Shown here: one piece after another, positions 38,480 through 49,825 of the stretch
How the letters are laid out: every line of letters starts with the position of its first letter
Position numbering within the stretch: position 1 is the stretch's first letter
Source: Osmia lignaria lignaria
Taxonomy: Eukaryota; Arthropoda; Insecta; Hymenoptera; Megachilidae
DNA length: 64,000 nt
Assembly (NCBI RefSeq): GCF_051020975.1
Contig: NC_135041.1
Location: 2,492,256 to 2,556,255 of the forward strand
Reading direction: 5' to 3'
Translations under genes and position numbers: made by a program
Notes under the pieces: model-generated
Database searches by the model: none
Told to the model about the DNA's origin: nothing
The model's input: the letters and a program-made list of their open reading frames with translations, nothing else

Positions 38480-40876
38480 TGTTACGTCGCAAGCAAGATA
38501 CGCCGCGCGACGTACAAAATATAAAAATATAAAAAATTTAGATATTTAGATATTATTAATTTGGAAGGTTAGCGCTGCCGCCAGTCCTAATTGCTTATGA
38601 CGATGTTAGATCACTTTCGATTAAAACAATTAAAAAAAGGTTAGTAAGATTAAACTGTAGATTGATTGAGTTCGTCAATGCCCTGGTTACATACGGGCCC
38701 CTCGTGTGAATTTGTGCGTAGATGGTAGGCGTGATTGTGTAGGAAGGAACTGTGTTTAAACGCAAATTAATTATAAACTGATTAAGAATAACAAAAGTAT
38801 AATTGCAGAAAAATAAGTATAACAATAAAAATGGTTTAGTTAACAGAAAGTACGAGCTGTTTGAAATACATGAAAAGAAGAAATGAAATATATGTAATAG
38901 CAAGAAAAATATAAAGTGAGATCTATTGAGTTGAAATATGACACAAAATTCGTAACGGAAGATAACAGGTGAACTATTTGATTTAATTGAATTTGATTCG
39001 ATATTTGTCGGTATGATTCGGTATGATTCGAGCGACGATGTTCGACAAACAATTATTACGCGATAAGAGGAAACGGTCCCAGGGGGAAACTATCAAGACC
39101 ACGGTCTCGTGGGCCGTGTCTCTTCTGTATGATCGGAATTTTTACAAGAAATTGATATATTTGATACCTTGAAACGCGATAATGAACGGGACGATTCAGT
39201 AGGAAATTTCCAGGACACGCAGTCCCGTAGATCGCCCGTTTTACATCACAATCAACCAGATTCGTCGTATTGAATAGAATGAAATAGACAACTTACCGAG
39301 CTCGATGTTATAATAATGTATGATAAAATATCTACAGGTTCGCTTATAATTCGCTGGTGTTGTCTGGAAATCTGGAAGGCGAAGAAAAGATGAGAAACTT
39401 GTCACACGCACTACGCGTTCGCGATCGGCCTTCGATTATTCGGTGTTACGGTTACGAGACGATACGAAAACTAATTTCAAAAACGACGCGACGCGGAAAA
39501 AGAAAATATAATTATCGACCGATTTAAAATTGAAAAAGAAAAGATAGAAATTGAAAAGTGTGAAAGAATTTAACGTATTCGTATGAGTCCTTAACGCGGA
39601 AAACGAGAATCGCAATGTCCCGCCACTCTGCCTTTTACAAGGACTTTACCGGGCAGCTAATCACTACAATTTTTCACGCGAAAACTAGTGCTCGACGCGA
39701 ACACGGGCTCCCCGTCACGTACCTCACGGATTTTTCGACGAAGAGTGATTTGCCTCAGTCAAGCGATCGTGTCTCAGGGTTAGACCCGCGATCGGTACCC
39801 CATCATTTGGCAAATCAGGATACGTGTCGAAGGGAAAGGCCCGCGCGTATTGGTTTGTCTAGGCGTGTTTCCCGAGTTCTCATCCCTTCTTGACCTTTCA
39901 CGCTGCCTTTGTCTAGCGTTGTCTATTTCTTTCTACCCCTCTATTCTACGAAATTTGTGCGTCGCAATTCTAATACTTCTGGAATGTTCTAAATATATTA
40001 CGACTTGATTTTATTTGAATTCGTTAATCAAAGAGGCTTTTATAAATAATGTTCCAGTATCAAGAAGGTCTAATGATGATAGATGTTTAGTTTACTGTAT
40101 TGAATGACTATTAATTGAATTACTATTAATTATTCCGTTCTTTATTCGCGTCTCAGCGGTTTACGTGATAAAAGGCAATCGATATTTTATTGTTATCGTT
40201 AAATCGCGGATAATTGCGCATGGTTTGTTGCATTTACTTAACACTAGACCCGCGTATATTAATTATTAACAATATCATATATTTGAAACGTTTTACGTTT
40301 AACGTTTACCAGATGTTCGTTGCCGATGTTTATTGCCCTAGTCGACCTTTCTCGAACGTTCTTGAACGTCGGTCGACGATTTCAAACTACAGTGGTTGTC
40401 ACGCAAACCCTCGCATTTCATAGTCATTCAAACAGTCTCATTCCGTTCAATTCCAATTACTTTCGTTCTTAATTGCATTCATCTATTTCGTTTGCGAGGT
40501 AAAACGAAAATCGTATTTCCCTTGTTCTGCGCGGTTAGGCTGGGAAACTTCCAAGTGCGTCGCACTGCTTAACCGCGCGGCGAAAGATGTTGATAATACC
40601 TTTCCTTAACCTTAGCGGTTTCGAATTTCTATGTGTTTATTGCTACGCGGTTTCGACGAGACAATCGTCCTAAGGAAGGTTGACTTCTTATTATTTGAAA
40701 AGAACTAACTATAGCCTCCTTTGTATACCTCGCCTCGGATTATCTCCAAGTGCTGCGCACGGACGAGGTACGCAAATTCAGTATATTAAACGGTTAAACT
40801 ATTCAAAACTATCAGAAAGAAAATGAAAATAGATCTTAGCCACGGTCGGATTATTAAAAATAATCCGGACGTAACA
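38480..40876 (+). mobile_element. L LTR copy L2c, complete solo LTR (TSD CTTG)
   Basis: A 2,397-bp LTR from TGTTACG to CGTAACA, flanked by CTTG on both sides (38476-38479 and 40877-40880), with T-rich DNA beyond on each side. Its last 78 bp (40799-40876) are the part missing from L2a and L2b, and they include the hairpin CGGATTATT-AAAAATAATCCG. This intact copy shows that the junction at the right edge of the array is the ancestral one. No internal retroelement coding region is attached, so it is a solo LTR. Confidence 0.9.
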
Positions 40877-41132
40877 CTTGATTGGTTCTTTCTTGCGTAT
40901 ATTTATTCTTTTATTCTTGACGGTATTAAGGTACAATGTCCCTATAAGTAGTTTTAATAATGTCTGTGTTTCTGTAATAATCTTAACAAGTTGTGTCTTG
41001 TGCGTTGATTTTATGTTGCATTCTATAATTTGATTGTGTTTATTGTTTATTGCTATTTATGTTTTATTTATGTTTCTTATCTGGGTAATTAGTTTCTTTC
41101 AAGTTGTCTGGGATGCGGTTGATTGTGCTTTT
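40877..41132. repeat. T-rich flank beyond L2c
   Basis: Starts with the CTTG target-site duplication of L2c and continues the T-rich sequence seen before 10427, so L2 inserted into a single T-rich block. No coding sequence. Confidence 0.7.
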
Positions 41133-43640
41133 TGTCACGTCCGGAAAATTTTGCAAATTTGTCCACCTCACGTTCCCTTATCAAGTCTTCGGGTTCTAGG
41201 GATCTCCTCGCGTAAGGGGCGTGAGGGGAATGAATCACTACTACATTATTTCAATTTTCTCCTCGACTCTGTGCTTTCCCATCAAGCGTTCGAGGACTGT
41301 TTAGAGGTGAAGGGTCGAACGGGGCAATAAAAGTCATTGTATCGAATTCCGAGAATTTGCCTGAAACTAAGACCCAACGGTAGATTTCAAATAGAAAGGA
41401 CGTTCTTGAACAAATTTCGCTACGAGCGTAACAACGAATATTCGCATAATGAACATCAAATAATTGAAGACTGCTGGAATTACCAGTTAAGTCATCGTAT
41501 GCTATTGTAATTGTACAAACAAGCTGCGTTACCAGCGTAATTCGTATTGCTGTTCGGTTTCTTACGAACAATATAATTATGGATAGAGCCGATTGTTAAT
41601 TAGATATTTCATGATCGCCAATCTGTTAATTATACATAAAGGTTTAACATTTATGAAGGGTTGTTCGGCGCGTCTAGGTTGGCACGCTTCAATTATAGGA
41701 ACATTTATAGCTACGCAGATGCATTGACTGTATGCATCTTTTGTTTTTTTCCCTATTCTTATATCCCGCTTCTTCTTCGCCACGCGCGCCATGTTGTTGT
41801 ACTCTTGCGATCCAATTTCTTTTCTTTTCATATTATATCTTTTCACTTAATGGTTAATAATGTTAGTTTAAGTAAACGTGTATATGTATAAACACTTGTG
41901 TCGTTCTTTCAAAACCCTAACAATTTATCATTCATATTCAGACTTAAATTATTAGATTGTCAATTATATCGTTCTTATATCTAACATTGAAATTATTGAT
42001 GAAGGTCGAATATTCTGAAAATTGTACGGTGTAGAACCACCGAAAAGCCGTTAGACAGAGACGGAACACCAAGAGAGAGAGAAAGCACGATTTAGAGGAA
42101 TTCACCTAGCAGGCGCCATTAACCAATAGCGACGCACGTGACGCTGTCGTCACGCGCTATGATTTGTCGAGATGTCCCCACGCAGGACATCGTTCTCGCA
42201 ACGGGCCCTTCCGGCCAGAATTGCGATCGATTTTGATCACTCTACGTCGAACAATCGCGTAAGTACGTGACGGGAGCCCGTGCGTCTAGAGAAAGCGTTG
42301 TCGTGGTACTTTGAAAATTTAGCTGCGCGGCAAGTCCTATCTGTAGGCAGAGTGTCGCGGGGGTGAAATTGCAAATACGCGGCAAAGACTCAGTGACGCG
42401 CACGTTAAGCTTTCATACTTTTCAATTACTATCTTTTTCTTTCTTTGTTTTAATCCGATTTGATCGTGTATATTTCGAATTAAATTCATCTGCGTCGTTA
42501 ATCAAATTCTCAAATCGTGAATGTCCTTGTAATCGTCTTATTTGATCGTAAATCGCAATAAATACGGTCAATTGCGTGCGCGACAAGTGCGTGTGCTACG
42601 AGAAATTCTATCATCCCTCCTGGTGTTCCAGATCTCAGGCATCCATTTTTCAACGAACCATCTATCTCAAAACGAATTTTCATACGCGTCGTATAAAACA
42701 TCGTCACGATAAGCTTGTCAATTACTAATTACTCGAGCACGGCATTGTAATTCGGTTTCAACGAGACAAAACGGGCGGTTTAAGAAGCCCTTTTGGGTTA
42801 TGAGAGTCTTCTTCATTTTAGATCGTCCCGTAATATCGAAATCAGGTACCGTTTATAACGCATATATATATTATCCGTATCTTTGTTTAATTTTTGAAAT
42901 GATTGCTTCGACTACGAAGTTCAATCGATGGTCGACCTATAAAGCCTTCGGGTTGTGAGAGCCTTCTTCATTCAGGTCGCACCCTCGCGGGTAGACACCC
43001 CCGATTTTTCTTGTTTGTTTTTCCTAATGGTCGAAGCAGTTCCCTAAAAATTTCTATTATAATCGCTGGAAACCATTTTGTCAGGACTCATTGCTAATCA
43101 AAGGCTATTCATATGTAAACGAATTCCATTTAAACGATAGTCACTACAACATAGTAAAATAAGCATCTTTACCCTTGTAAATCTCAATTATAAAATCTAA
43201 ATTCAGTTAATCAATAGATCTTTCACCAAAGTTTCATATCAATATCTCAAATTTTGTTTCTAAATTCAATAGTTTTGAATTACATATATATATATTTTTG
43301 CACACTAACCAGTTTATTTATTTCGTACTGTAATACCTTTTCAAACTTTAAAATCCACGCACACTAACGTACTGTTTCAAGGAGCAACCCGTATGGGTCC
43401 CAGAACACTGACGAACTCAACGGGAAAATAATCTAAATCTACATTTTTCCATCTTTTAATTGTTCTAACCGTAGAGGACGTTAACGCGTCAGAAACGGCT
43501 AGGACTGGTGACAGCGATGCCCTCATCGCCCAGAAATGTGTAATAGAAAATAATCTAACACTTAATCCATTTCCGCGATATGAGTCCCACACTGCCCGAG
43601 CCCCTCTAGCCGAATAGTGCGACAAGGCATCACCTGCGTG
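41133..43640 (-). mobile_element. L-family LTR copy L4
   Basis: On the minus strand it ends ...AAATTTTCCGGACGTGACA at 41133, matching the L5 end (AAATTTTCCG then CGGGACGTAACA). Internal homology to L5 is clear: the CGATACAATG-TTTATTG block near 41340, GGGAGCCCG near 42270, GGTGTTCCAGA near 42622, and GTGACAGCGATGCC near 43510. Three hairpin units were seen (41166-41227, 42771-42830, 42930-42980). The start near 43640 is degraded and no target-site duplication was found. The short ORFs inside are not conserved. Confidence 0.8.
41166..41227 (-). other. Three-way-junction hairpin unit (L4)
   Basis: Outer arms CCTCACGTTCCCTTA and TAAGGGGCGTGAGG pair along nearly their full length. The inside holds CTTCGGG and AGGGATCTCCT hairpin elements of the same motif, in the orientation of L4. 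Confidence 0.6.
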
Positions 43641-43796
43641 TACGTAAACGCATATCCTCTTCCATTAAACAAAAAAAAAAGGGTAGTACGCGATTCGTGG
43701 CGTCGGTCAAAACCGTAACGAGGATTTACGACCCTCGTTGACTTGGATCTTATCGCAATTCGCTAGTCTCGTCGTGGGCGCGTACTTAACGAAACA
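43641..43796 (+). mobile_element. Residual 5' LTR of the BEL/Pao element
   Basis: Sequence from the edge of L4 to ...GAAACA at 43796, directly upstream of the primer-binding site. Only the LTR tail remains; its beginning appears to have been replaced by L4. Confidence 0.5.
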
Positions 43797-43797
43797 T

Positions 43798-43815
43798 TGG
43801 TCCTTCGAGCCGGAT
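43798..43815 (+). other. Primer-binding site, tRNA-Tyr type
   Basis: TGGTCCTTCGAGCCGGAT is the 18-nt complement of the 3' end of eukaryotic tRNA-Tyr (acceptor TCGAAGGA plus CCA). It lies one base after an ACA LTR end and 500 bp upstream of a BEL-type gag, as expected for a plus-strand BEL/Pao element. Confidence 0.75.
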
Positions 43816-44318
43816 ATCAGTGCAGTTCAGTACTTCAAACAAAACTAAGTTCACTCAGTGCCACCGCCTGAATTACGTGTCACAGTGAGACATCATTAAG
43901 TTCATGGTGAGTGAAGTTAACAGCATCACCCATTCGCTTCATTAAAAGCGAATCGTTCAATCAACTCGACGTTGTCACTCATTGACAGCGTCGTGTGTCA
44001 CATTAACGGCCAAAGAATCAATCATCTCGACACTGTCACTCATTGACAGCGTCGTGGGCCACATTATCGGTCATAGCATTACTCCTAGGCTCACTGTAGC
44101 GTTTTCACTCGTCCTGGGATAAAAACCGGTGCTTCCGGTGAACAACGTAGCAACCACCAAACCAACATCATTCGGCGATCCCGCAGAGTCTCATTCTGAT
44201 CAAGGATCACCTAAGCAGGACTTCGCAACGGACACCAGCCGCTGTGGATACTTCAGTTCGCGACGGTAGGCTCGTTTTATTGCCAATTCCTGTCACATTT
44301 CCTCAATATCATTCCACA
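43816..44318 (+). mobile_element. BEL/Pao untranslated leader
   Basis: Non-coding leader between the primer site and the gag ATG. It contains two direct copies of CACTGTCACTCATTGACAGC-like sequence (near 43970 and 44028; ACTCATTGACAGCGTCGTG in both), each a small hairpin (CTGTCACTCATTGACAG). No other feature was seen. Confidence 0.55.
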
Positions 44319-46325
44319 ATGCCAAGAACGACGGATCAATCCTCAAATCAAACTCAATCCACCTCGCACAGCATCAACCTCAGTGTCCTGCGACGCAAAC
44401 GTGGCAATATAATCAGGCTGTTAAAAAAAAGGTGTTGGAGTTCGAGATTGTACGAGACCGGTTCGTTTTGTAGGATCAGCAGTGAGACGGGAAAACGAAT
44501 GTACTTGAGTTTGCACAAGACACAAATGTATATTTACAATCACACAAATTATGTACACTATATACAGATTGTATAATACAGAAAATTGTGCGTTGCACGA
44601 AAGTACAATGATCGTTGATCGAGATATTCGCACACGCGTCGCGGTGGATTCGAGCTTGAGTTCGTGCTGTATGAAACCACGTGTTAGCGTAACACGTGGC
44701 ACCACGTAATTGTATTAATTACGCGGATTTGTATTATCAGAGAACCCGCGAGTTCGCGATAGCCGTTGGCCGTTGCTGCACGGTCGCGAGAGCTTGACTT
44801 TGTGAACTTGAGCTTGAGAATTTTACTTTTCGAAAAACTGTGTTCGCACGTGTTCGTTGTATGTTAACCAGAACGATAATGGCCGCTCAACCGGCTTCGT
44901 CGCAGCGAGAACCGTTGGCTTTCTTCTCGCTGACATGACGCTCGCTGAATGGTCGGCCTGACCGGCATCCAAGGTGGCTGCCGGTCGCGCTGCTAAGTGC
45001 TGCCGCGGTCCGCGTGAAGGCGGTAGAAATTACATTTTCGAACACAGGCACATCACTACATTCGCTCAGTTCATTGACAATTTATAACAACGCGACATCG
45101 ATCTTCTACGCGCGCATTTGGATGGTTTAAAGGATGTCTGGGTCCGGTTCGACGACATTCAATTCGAGATAGAGACAGTAGACGAATCGGAAACTTCGCG
45201 TCGATATGAAATTCACAGTGACTACGTAACTGTCATCGCACGAGCTAAGTCACTCATCGAGGGAGAAAACGCGACCATCTCGTCTCGACGCAGCACGACA
45301 GATTCACCCACGACGTCCGTATCGGCCCCGATGGCCATAAAATTAGCGGAGATGCACTTGCCGACGTTCGACGGGAAAGTTGAAAATTGAACTTCTTACT
45401 TCGACAGTTTTGCATCCATGATCGATCAGAACGCAGATCTAACACCCGTGCAAAAACTGCAATATTTGCGTTCAACCCTCACCGGAAAGGCCGCCGCATG
45501 TATTTAATCACTAAGTACAACGGACGCTAATTACGCCGACGCCATCGATTATTAAAAAATAAATTCGAGTGCAAACGTAGAGCCCTTTTAAAACATTGCG
45601 ACGCGATTCAAGCAATTCCGAAATTATCGACCGACTCTCCAGAAACATTAAGAGATGTAATTAACACCGTACGTCAAAACCTCCGCTCGCTAAAAAGCCT
45701 CGGAATAAATACATTATCATGGGATTGTATTATCATCTCGATCATCTTGTCAAAAATAAGCCCAGACACTGCCTGGCATTGGGAGTTGTCATTAAAGAAC
45801 AAGCAGATGCTACCGTGCACACATCTCCTCGATTTCCTCGAGAAGCGTGCAAACTGCAGGCCGACTACTCAGAAAAAATCATTGACGTTACCCGGACAGT
45901 TTAGTCGAAATATATCTACGAAATTAACCATTCCGCGGTATTCAATGCGCAGTCACGCGTTGGTAATCGCGACCAATTCAAAGGGTTTCCAGGACCATCG
46001 CAAACCTTATACAGCACCTGCCATACCCACGAACTCCCCGAAATGCCCGGTTTGTCACGGAGTACACGTTATTTGGCGGTGCGAAAAATTCCATGCGCTA
46101 TCGGTAGAGACAAGAACGGCGGTCATACGAAGGGTCTCGCTATGCCCAAATTGCTTACGACAAGAGCATAATTCCGAAACGTGCAAAAGGATGTTATGCC
46201 GAATCTACAACAAATACCACCACACATTGCTTCATCAATCAAGGCAACCATCCAGTCGCATAGTCCCAACACCCGCTAAACGTACAAGAACCACGAACTC
46301 ACAAATAGAAAAGACCGATTGACTA
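44319..46325 (+). pseudogene. BEL/Pao gag, decayed
   Basis: Starts MPRTTDQSS at 44319 and runs to about 44425, where an insertion interrupts it. It resumes near 45056 with the typical BEL capsid text (LDGLKDVWVRFDD at 45118 and LPTFDGKVEN near 45360; DUF1759-like). Stops and frameshifts follow at about 45388 (TGA in place of Trp), 45507, 45553 and beyond. A Cys/His cluster of BEL type (CPVCHGVH at 46045, CPNCLRQEHNSETC near 46145) marks the nucleocapsid. Not translatable as a whole. Confidence 0.8.
44433..45046. mobile_element. Insertion inside the BEL gag, possible solo LTR
   Basis: 614 bp separating two collinear pieces of the BEL gag. It begins TGTTGGAGTTCGA and ends TTCGAACACA, so its ends are short inverted repeats of TG...CA form. 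A matching target-site duplication was not found, and the family is unknown. Internal palindromic GTAACACGTGGCACCACGT near 44690. Confidence 0.5.
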
Positions 46326-48190
46326 GGACTACCTGAAGCCAACCACCAAAGTGCATTCATTGTCAGCGCAATTAACAGCGAACTTCTCGTCACCGCTCAG
46401 ATCTTGGTGATGGACAAAAAAGGACGAAACATTCCTTGTCAGACCCTCATTGACACATACGCGACACCGAAGATCTCGCGAAAAGACTCAATATTCCGCG
46501 AAGGAAATACTTCGTTTCTATCGGGGTTCTCAACGCGTTATCTAAGATCACGAAATACACCGTTGCGGCTACGATACATTTTAGGGTCAGCGACTATCAG
46601 CGCACTTTAACATTCCTCACAATTCCGCGAATTGCGTCACTCATCTCAGGTGAACCCATTAATCGAGCTAAGATGCCTATCCCGAACAATATCAAACTAG
46701 CGGACCCGGACTTTCACCGTCCAGCATCAGTTGACCTGCTACTCGGTGCAGGATCAGCGCTATCTCTCTTAAGCGTCGGACAAATCAATCTGTCTCCTCC
46801 AAAGGGGCCAGATTTGTACCTGCAAAAGACGACACTCGGATGGGTCATCGGGGGAAGTCCGTCGCTTTCCATTTCTCCTCGAAATGCCTCATGTCACGAT
46901 CCAATCTGACCTAACTCGGTTTTGGGAAATCGAGGAAGGTCCACAGATCCAGCATCTCTCGAATTCGGACAAGATTTGCGAGGCACATTTTCAGAGGCAC
47001 ACTTTACGGAACGCCGATGGACGATACATCGTCGCACTTCCGTTCAACGGCAATATTACGCGACAAGCAGAGTCAAGAACGCAAGCACTGAAACGGTTAT
47101 AATCATTAGAACGGAAACTGCATCGCAATCCAACGTTAAAGAAACAATACCATGCGGTTATAGAAGAATACCTCGACCTTGGCCACATGGAGCAGGATCC
47201 CGAGGATCAACACACCTTTGCTACACCACGGAGTCGAGAAAGTCACCAGTGACACAACCAAACTTCGCGTAGTTTTCGATGGCTCAGCAGCAACGAGCAC
47301 CGAGGTTTCGCTCAACAACACTTCACACAGGGCCCAAAATCCAAAAAGACCTGCTATATATCCTTCTCCGATTCCGTGCCCACTGCTACGTTCTCACTGG
47401 AGATATAGAGAAAATGTATAGACAATTCCTTATCCGTAACGAAGATCGAAAATATCAGCGAATCCTTTGGCGCGATGACATTGATCAGGTTCATACATAC
47501 GAACTCAAAACTGTTACTTTCAGGTTATCGGCTGCTGCATATCTCGCGATCCGTTGTCTAACCCAGCTTGACCATGACGAAGGTCATCAATTTCCTCAGA
47601 GACGACTTGACGCGTTTGTTAAAATCAGCTGGGTTAAACATTCGGCAGTGGGCGACCAACCATGAGGCTTTTTCGAACGACTTACCGAAGCAGTCGATCA
47701 ATAAAAAACTTCATTTCGGCGAATCCTCAACATTAAAAACTTTGGGCGTTGTGTGGATATCCTCAGAAGATTCTATCACTTATGAGGTTAAAACACAAAT
47801 GGCCATCACGTACATTACTAAGTTTCATCTCCTCAGAAATCGCCAAAATCTACGACCCGTTGGGCCTCCTAGAATTAGTCATCATCGAGGCAAAAACCCT
47901 GCTTCAAAAGATTTGGTCCATTAACCCCTTGCACTATTTTGACGAGTCTGACTCGTGATGAAAATTTTAGGCCAAACTTGAATATCACGAGTCTGACTTG
48001 TGATCGAGATTTCGAATTAGTCTCTCTCGCACTCACAATCCGACACTGTGTCTGCGCCGCTCGGCTGCTATCCCCACCATTCGGGCGCCCCGTGTTTGGC
48101 CTGGCTTTTTCCGAGTTTCAGCATAGTGCAAGGGGTTAAGGTGAATTAGGACGAATCCCTGCCCATGGACATTTACACTCAATGTCCGTT
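46326..48190 (+). pseudogene. BEL/Pao pol fragment: protease and RT, decayed
   Basis: Protease-like text around 46404-46610 reads LIDTYA where DSGS would be expected, so the active site is changed. Next come BEL polyprotein blocks (DLLLGAGSALSLL at 46735; FWEIEEGPQ near 46920) and RT pieces in shifting frames (GDIEKMYRQFLI near 47400, LKTLGVVWI near 47735, KIYDPLGLL near 47850). After the MITE the text resumes with DESLPMDIYTQ, a BEL landmark. It stops near 48190, so RNase H and integrase are absent. Confidence 0.8.
47926..48135. mobile_element. piggyBac-type MITE, TTAA sites
   Basis: A 210-bp element with terminal inverted repeats CCCCTTGCACTAT and ATAGTGCAAGGGG, flanked by TTAA at 47922-47925 and 48136-48139. 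It contains two direct copies of ACGAGTCTGACT. It splits the BEL pol at a point where the reading continues on both sides. Confidence 0.9.
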
Positions 48191-48235
48191 ACTAAAAACA
48201 GTTACCACTATTAAACAACATCATTTTTCAAAGGA

Positions 48236-48692
48236 TAAAATAATCTTTAACAAAAAAAACCGACGTCGAAATGCACTAAAATGTGTAAAATAATTTCTAT
48301 TTCATTTATACCAGTATTCCACAACTATTAATAAAATCTACTTAATCGTTAAATAGGATACTAAATACATTGCAACCTTTTCGGAGGAGGCGCAATATTA
48401 AAAATACCCGAATATACGATGCTGCCAATAACCATTTGGTTGCGGTAAGGCAAACTTGGTAATTAATAAGTCCAGCGCGCTGCCTCCGCTAGAAGAAGGC
48501 AAATACTGATAAAATAATTTTTAACAAAAAACAAATCCGACTTCGAAATGCACTAAAAAGTGTAAAATAATTTTTATTTCATTTATACCAATATTCCATA
48601 CCTATTTATAATATCTACTTAATTGTTAAATAGGATACCAAATACATTTCAAAGTTTTCGGAGGCGGCGCAAAATTAAAAATACCTCAATAC
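48236..48692 (+). mobile_element. Two direct foldback-family (FB) arms
   Basis: Copies at 48236-48400 and 48512-48692 share the GAAATGCACTAAAA motif, the CCGACTTCG block (CCGAC-GTCG in the first copy) and GGAGGCGGCGCAA, and align to the FB1 arm at 5033-5200. The ~110 bp between them holds GGTTGCGGTAAGGC-type sequence of unknown origin. The second copy ends where the LINE begins. Confidence 0.7.
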
Positions 48693-49504
48693 CCACTCGA
48701 CCGGCCCCACCGGACCATCAGGCGGAAAGAGGTAAGACCTTCTCTGACCCGTCCGGATACAGAGAGGCTCTCGCGGCTGGTAGGAAGGTAGCGACAGCAC
48801 CTTCAGGCTATCCCAAAACCACCCTGACCGCGGTGCAGCGGGATCTAGTCCTGAGAGCCTTTGAAGCGGAACTGGATGCAATAACGGCAGGTAAAGAGGT
48901 TCCACGTTTCGAGGGAAACAGACAGGAACAGGGGATCATATGGGTCACCTGTTCAGATAACATGGCCAGGGAATGGCTGAAGACTACAGTGGTCAGGGTG
49001 AGGCCCTGGGAAGGCGCAGCTCTTCAATTATTGAGGGAGTGCCTACCAAGGCTGCACAAATTGATCACTGTCATCCCTGGCCCACCAGCGGAGACAGGGA
49101 CGATCTTGAGCCGCCCCAAGGGACAGAACCCGGGTTTCAACACCCAACAGTGGAGGGGGTGGGACCGGAAGGAAGAGGCGAGATCAGTTCAACTAGTCGT
49201 CGAAGTAGAGGGTGAGTCCCTTCTGGCCCTTAAAAGCTGGAGCTTCGTGGCTCACGTTGGGCTGGACAGGGTGCTCTTTGGGGAGCCCCGTGCACGGCCC
49301 GACGGGGGTCGTCATGAACCGGCGGGGAAAGAAGGCACCACCAAAGAGGGCAGTGCCAAACCCCCAGAGGCCATTGGGAGTTGGGGAGACAGCGGGGCTC
49401 AGGACGCGGAGTCAGCATCCGCGTCCGCGGGCACTGAGGTCGCCTCCGCTACCACAGAGGCTTCAGGGGAAGGGGAGCCTGCGGACACAGCAGGGAGGGA
49501 ATAG
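48623..49504 (+). CDS. LINE ORF1, DUF4780-like (first LINE)
   Basis: Open for 293 codons, but the first ~23 come from the FB arm, so the true LINE part starts near 48692 and is 5'-truncated. The middle, with LTAVQRDLVLRAFEAEL then IIWVTCSDNMAREWLK and VVRVRPWEGA, resembles the DUF4780 region carried by Jockey-group LINE ORF1 proteins. The C-terminal 90 residues are a low-complexity Ala/Gly/Glu/Ser tail. No CCHC knuckle is seen. The role would be RNA binding in the LINE particle; inferred from family only. About 320 nt of spacer separates it from ORF2. Confidence 0.65.
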   Translation: MLNRIPNTFQSFRRRRKIKNTSIPTRPAPPDHQAERGKTFSDPSGYREALAAGRKVATAPSGYPKTTLTAVQRDLVLRAFEAELDAITAGKEVPRFEGNRQEQGIIWVTCSDNMAREWLKTTVVRVRPWEGAALQLLRECLPRLHKLITVIPGPPAETGTILSRPKGQNPGFNTQQWRGWDRKEEARSVQLVVEVEGESLLALKSWSFVAHVGLDRVLFGEPRARPDGGRHEPAGKEGTTKEGSAKPPEAIGSWGDSGAQDAESASASAGTEVASATTEASGEGEPADTAGRE

Positions 49505-49825
49505 GGCCCGGTGAAACCTGTGACGGGGACCAAGTACCAAGACCGAAGGCCCCGAAGACCCGAGCAACAGAAAGGGGCAGCCAAGGGCCCCCGGAAAGGG
49601 ACCCAGGGGCGGGCCCCTGAAGGCCCAAGCGATGGGCAAGGCTGGCCTGTCGGAGACTCGGAGTGGGGTCTAAAGGATCATCACTTCGGGCATCCGTACG
49701 GACTGGGGAAAAGGGGGCGCCTCGGGTGCCCCTCCGAAAAAGCCCGGGGGAAATAGATGGCCCGACTCTAGGGCACACTAGGTCCCAGCGCGGCACACGC
49801 GGGAGGAGACAACACTGCAGGCCCA

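Larger units (their letters stand above)
8689..40798. repeat. Tandem array X-Y-X-Y-X, period 14,026 bp
   Basis: Positions n, n+14026 and (for X) n+28052 are the same base almost throughout. X copies are 8689-12746, 22715-26772 and 36741-40798 (4,058 bp each); Y copies are 12747-22714 and 26773-36740 (9,968 bp each). Left of 8689 and right of 40798 the sequences diverge abruptly. I noticed two base differences: 9293 G versus 23319 and 37345 A, and 20142 T versus 34168 C. There may be a few more that I did not catch. Such identity means a very recent event or an assembly error. Confidence 0.95.

Noticed and set aside
8689..40798. X as a genuine 4-kb LTR of a giant retrotransposon with Y as its internal region
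   Set aside because: X has no TG...CA ends in register, is half T-rich flank and half a separate solo LTR with its own CTTG duplication, and ends within an ORF. The resemblance to LTR-internal-LTR is a product of duplication.
41661..41891. Small ORFs within L4 as host exons
   Set aside because: The region aligns to the 3' part of the L LTR in reverse, and the ORFs are not kept in L1, L2 or L5.
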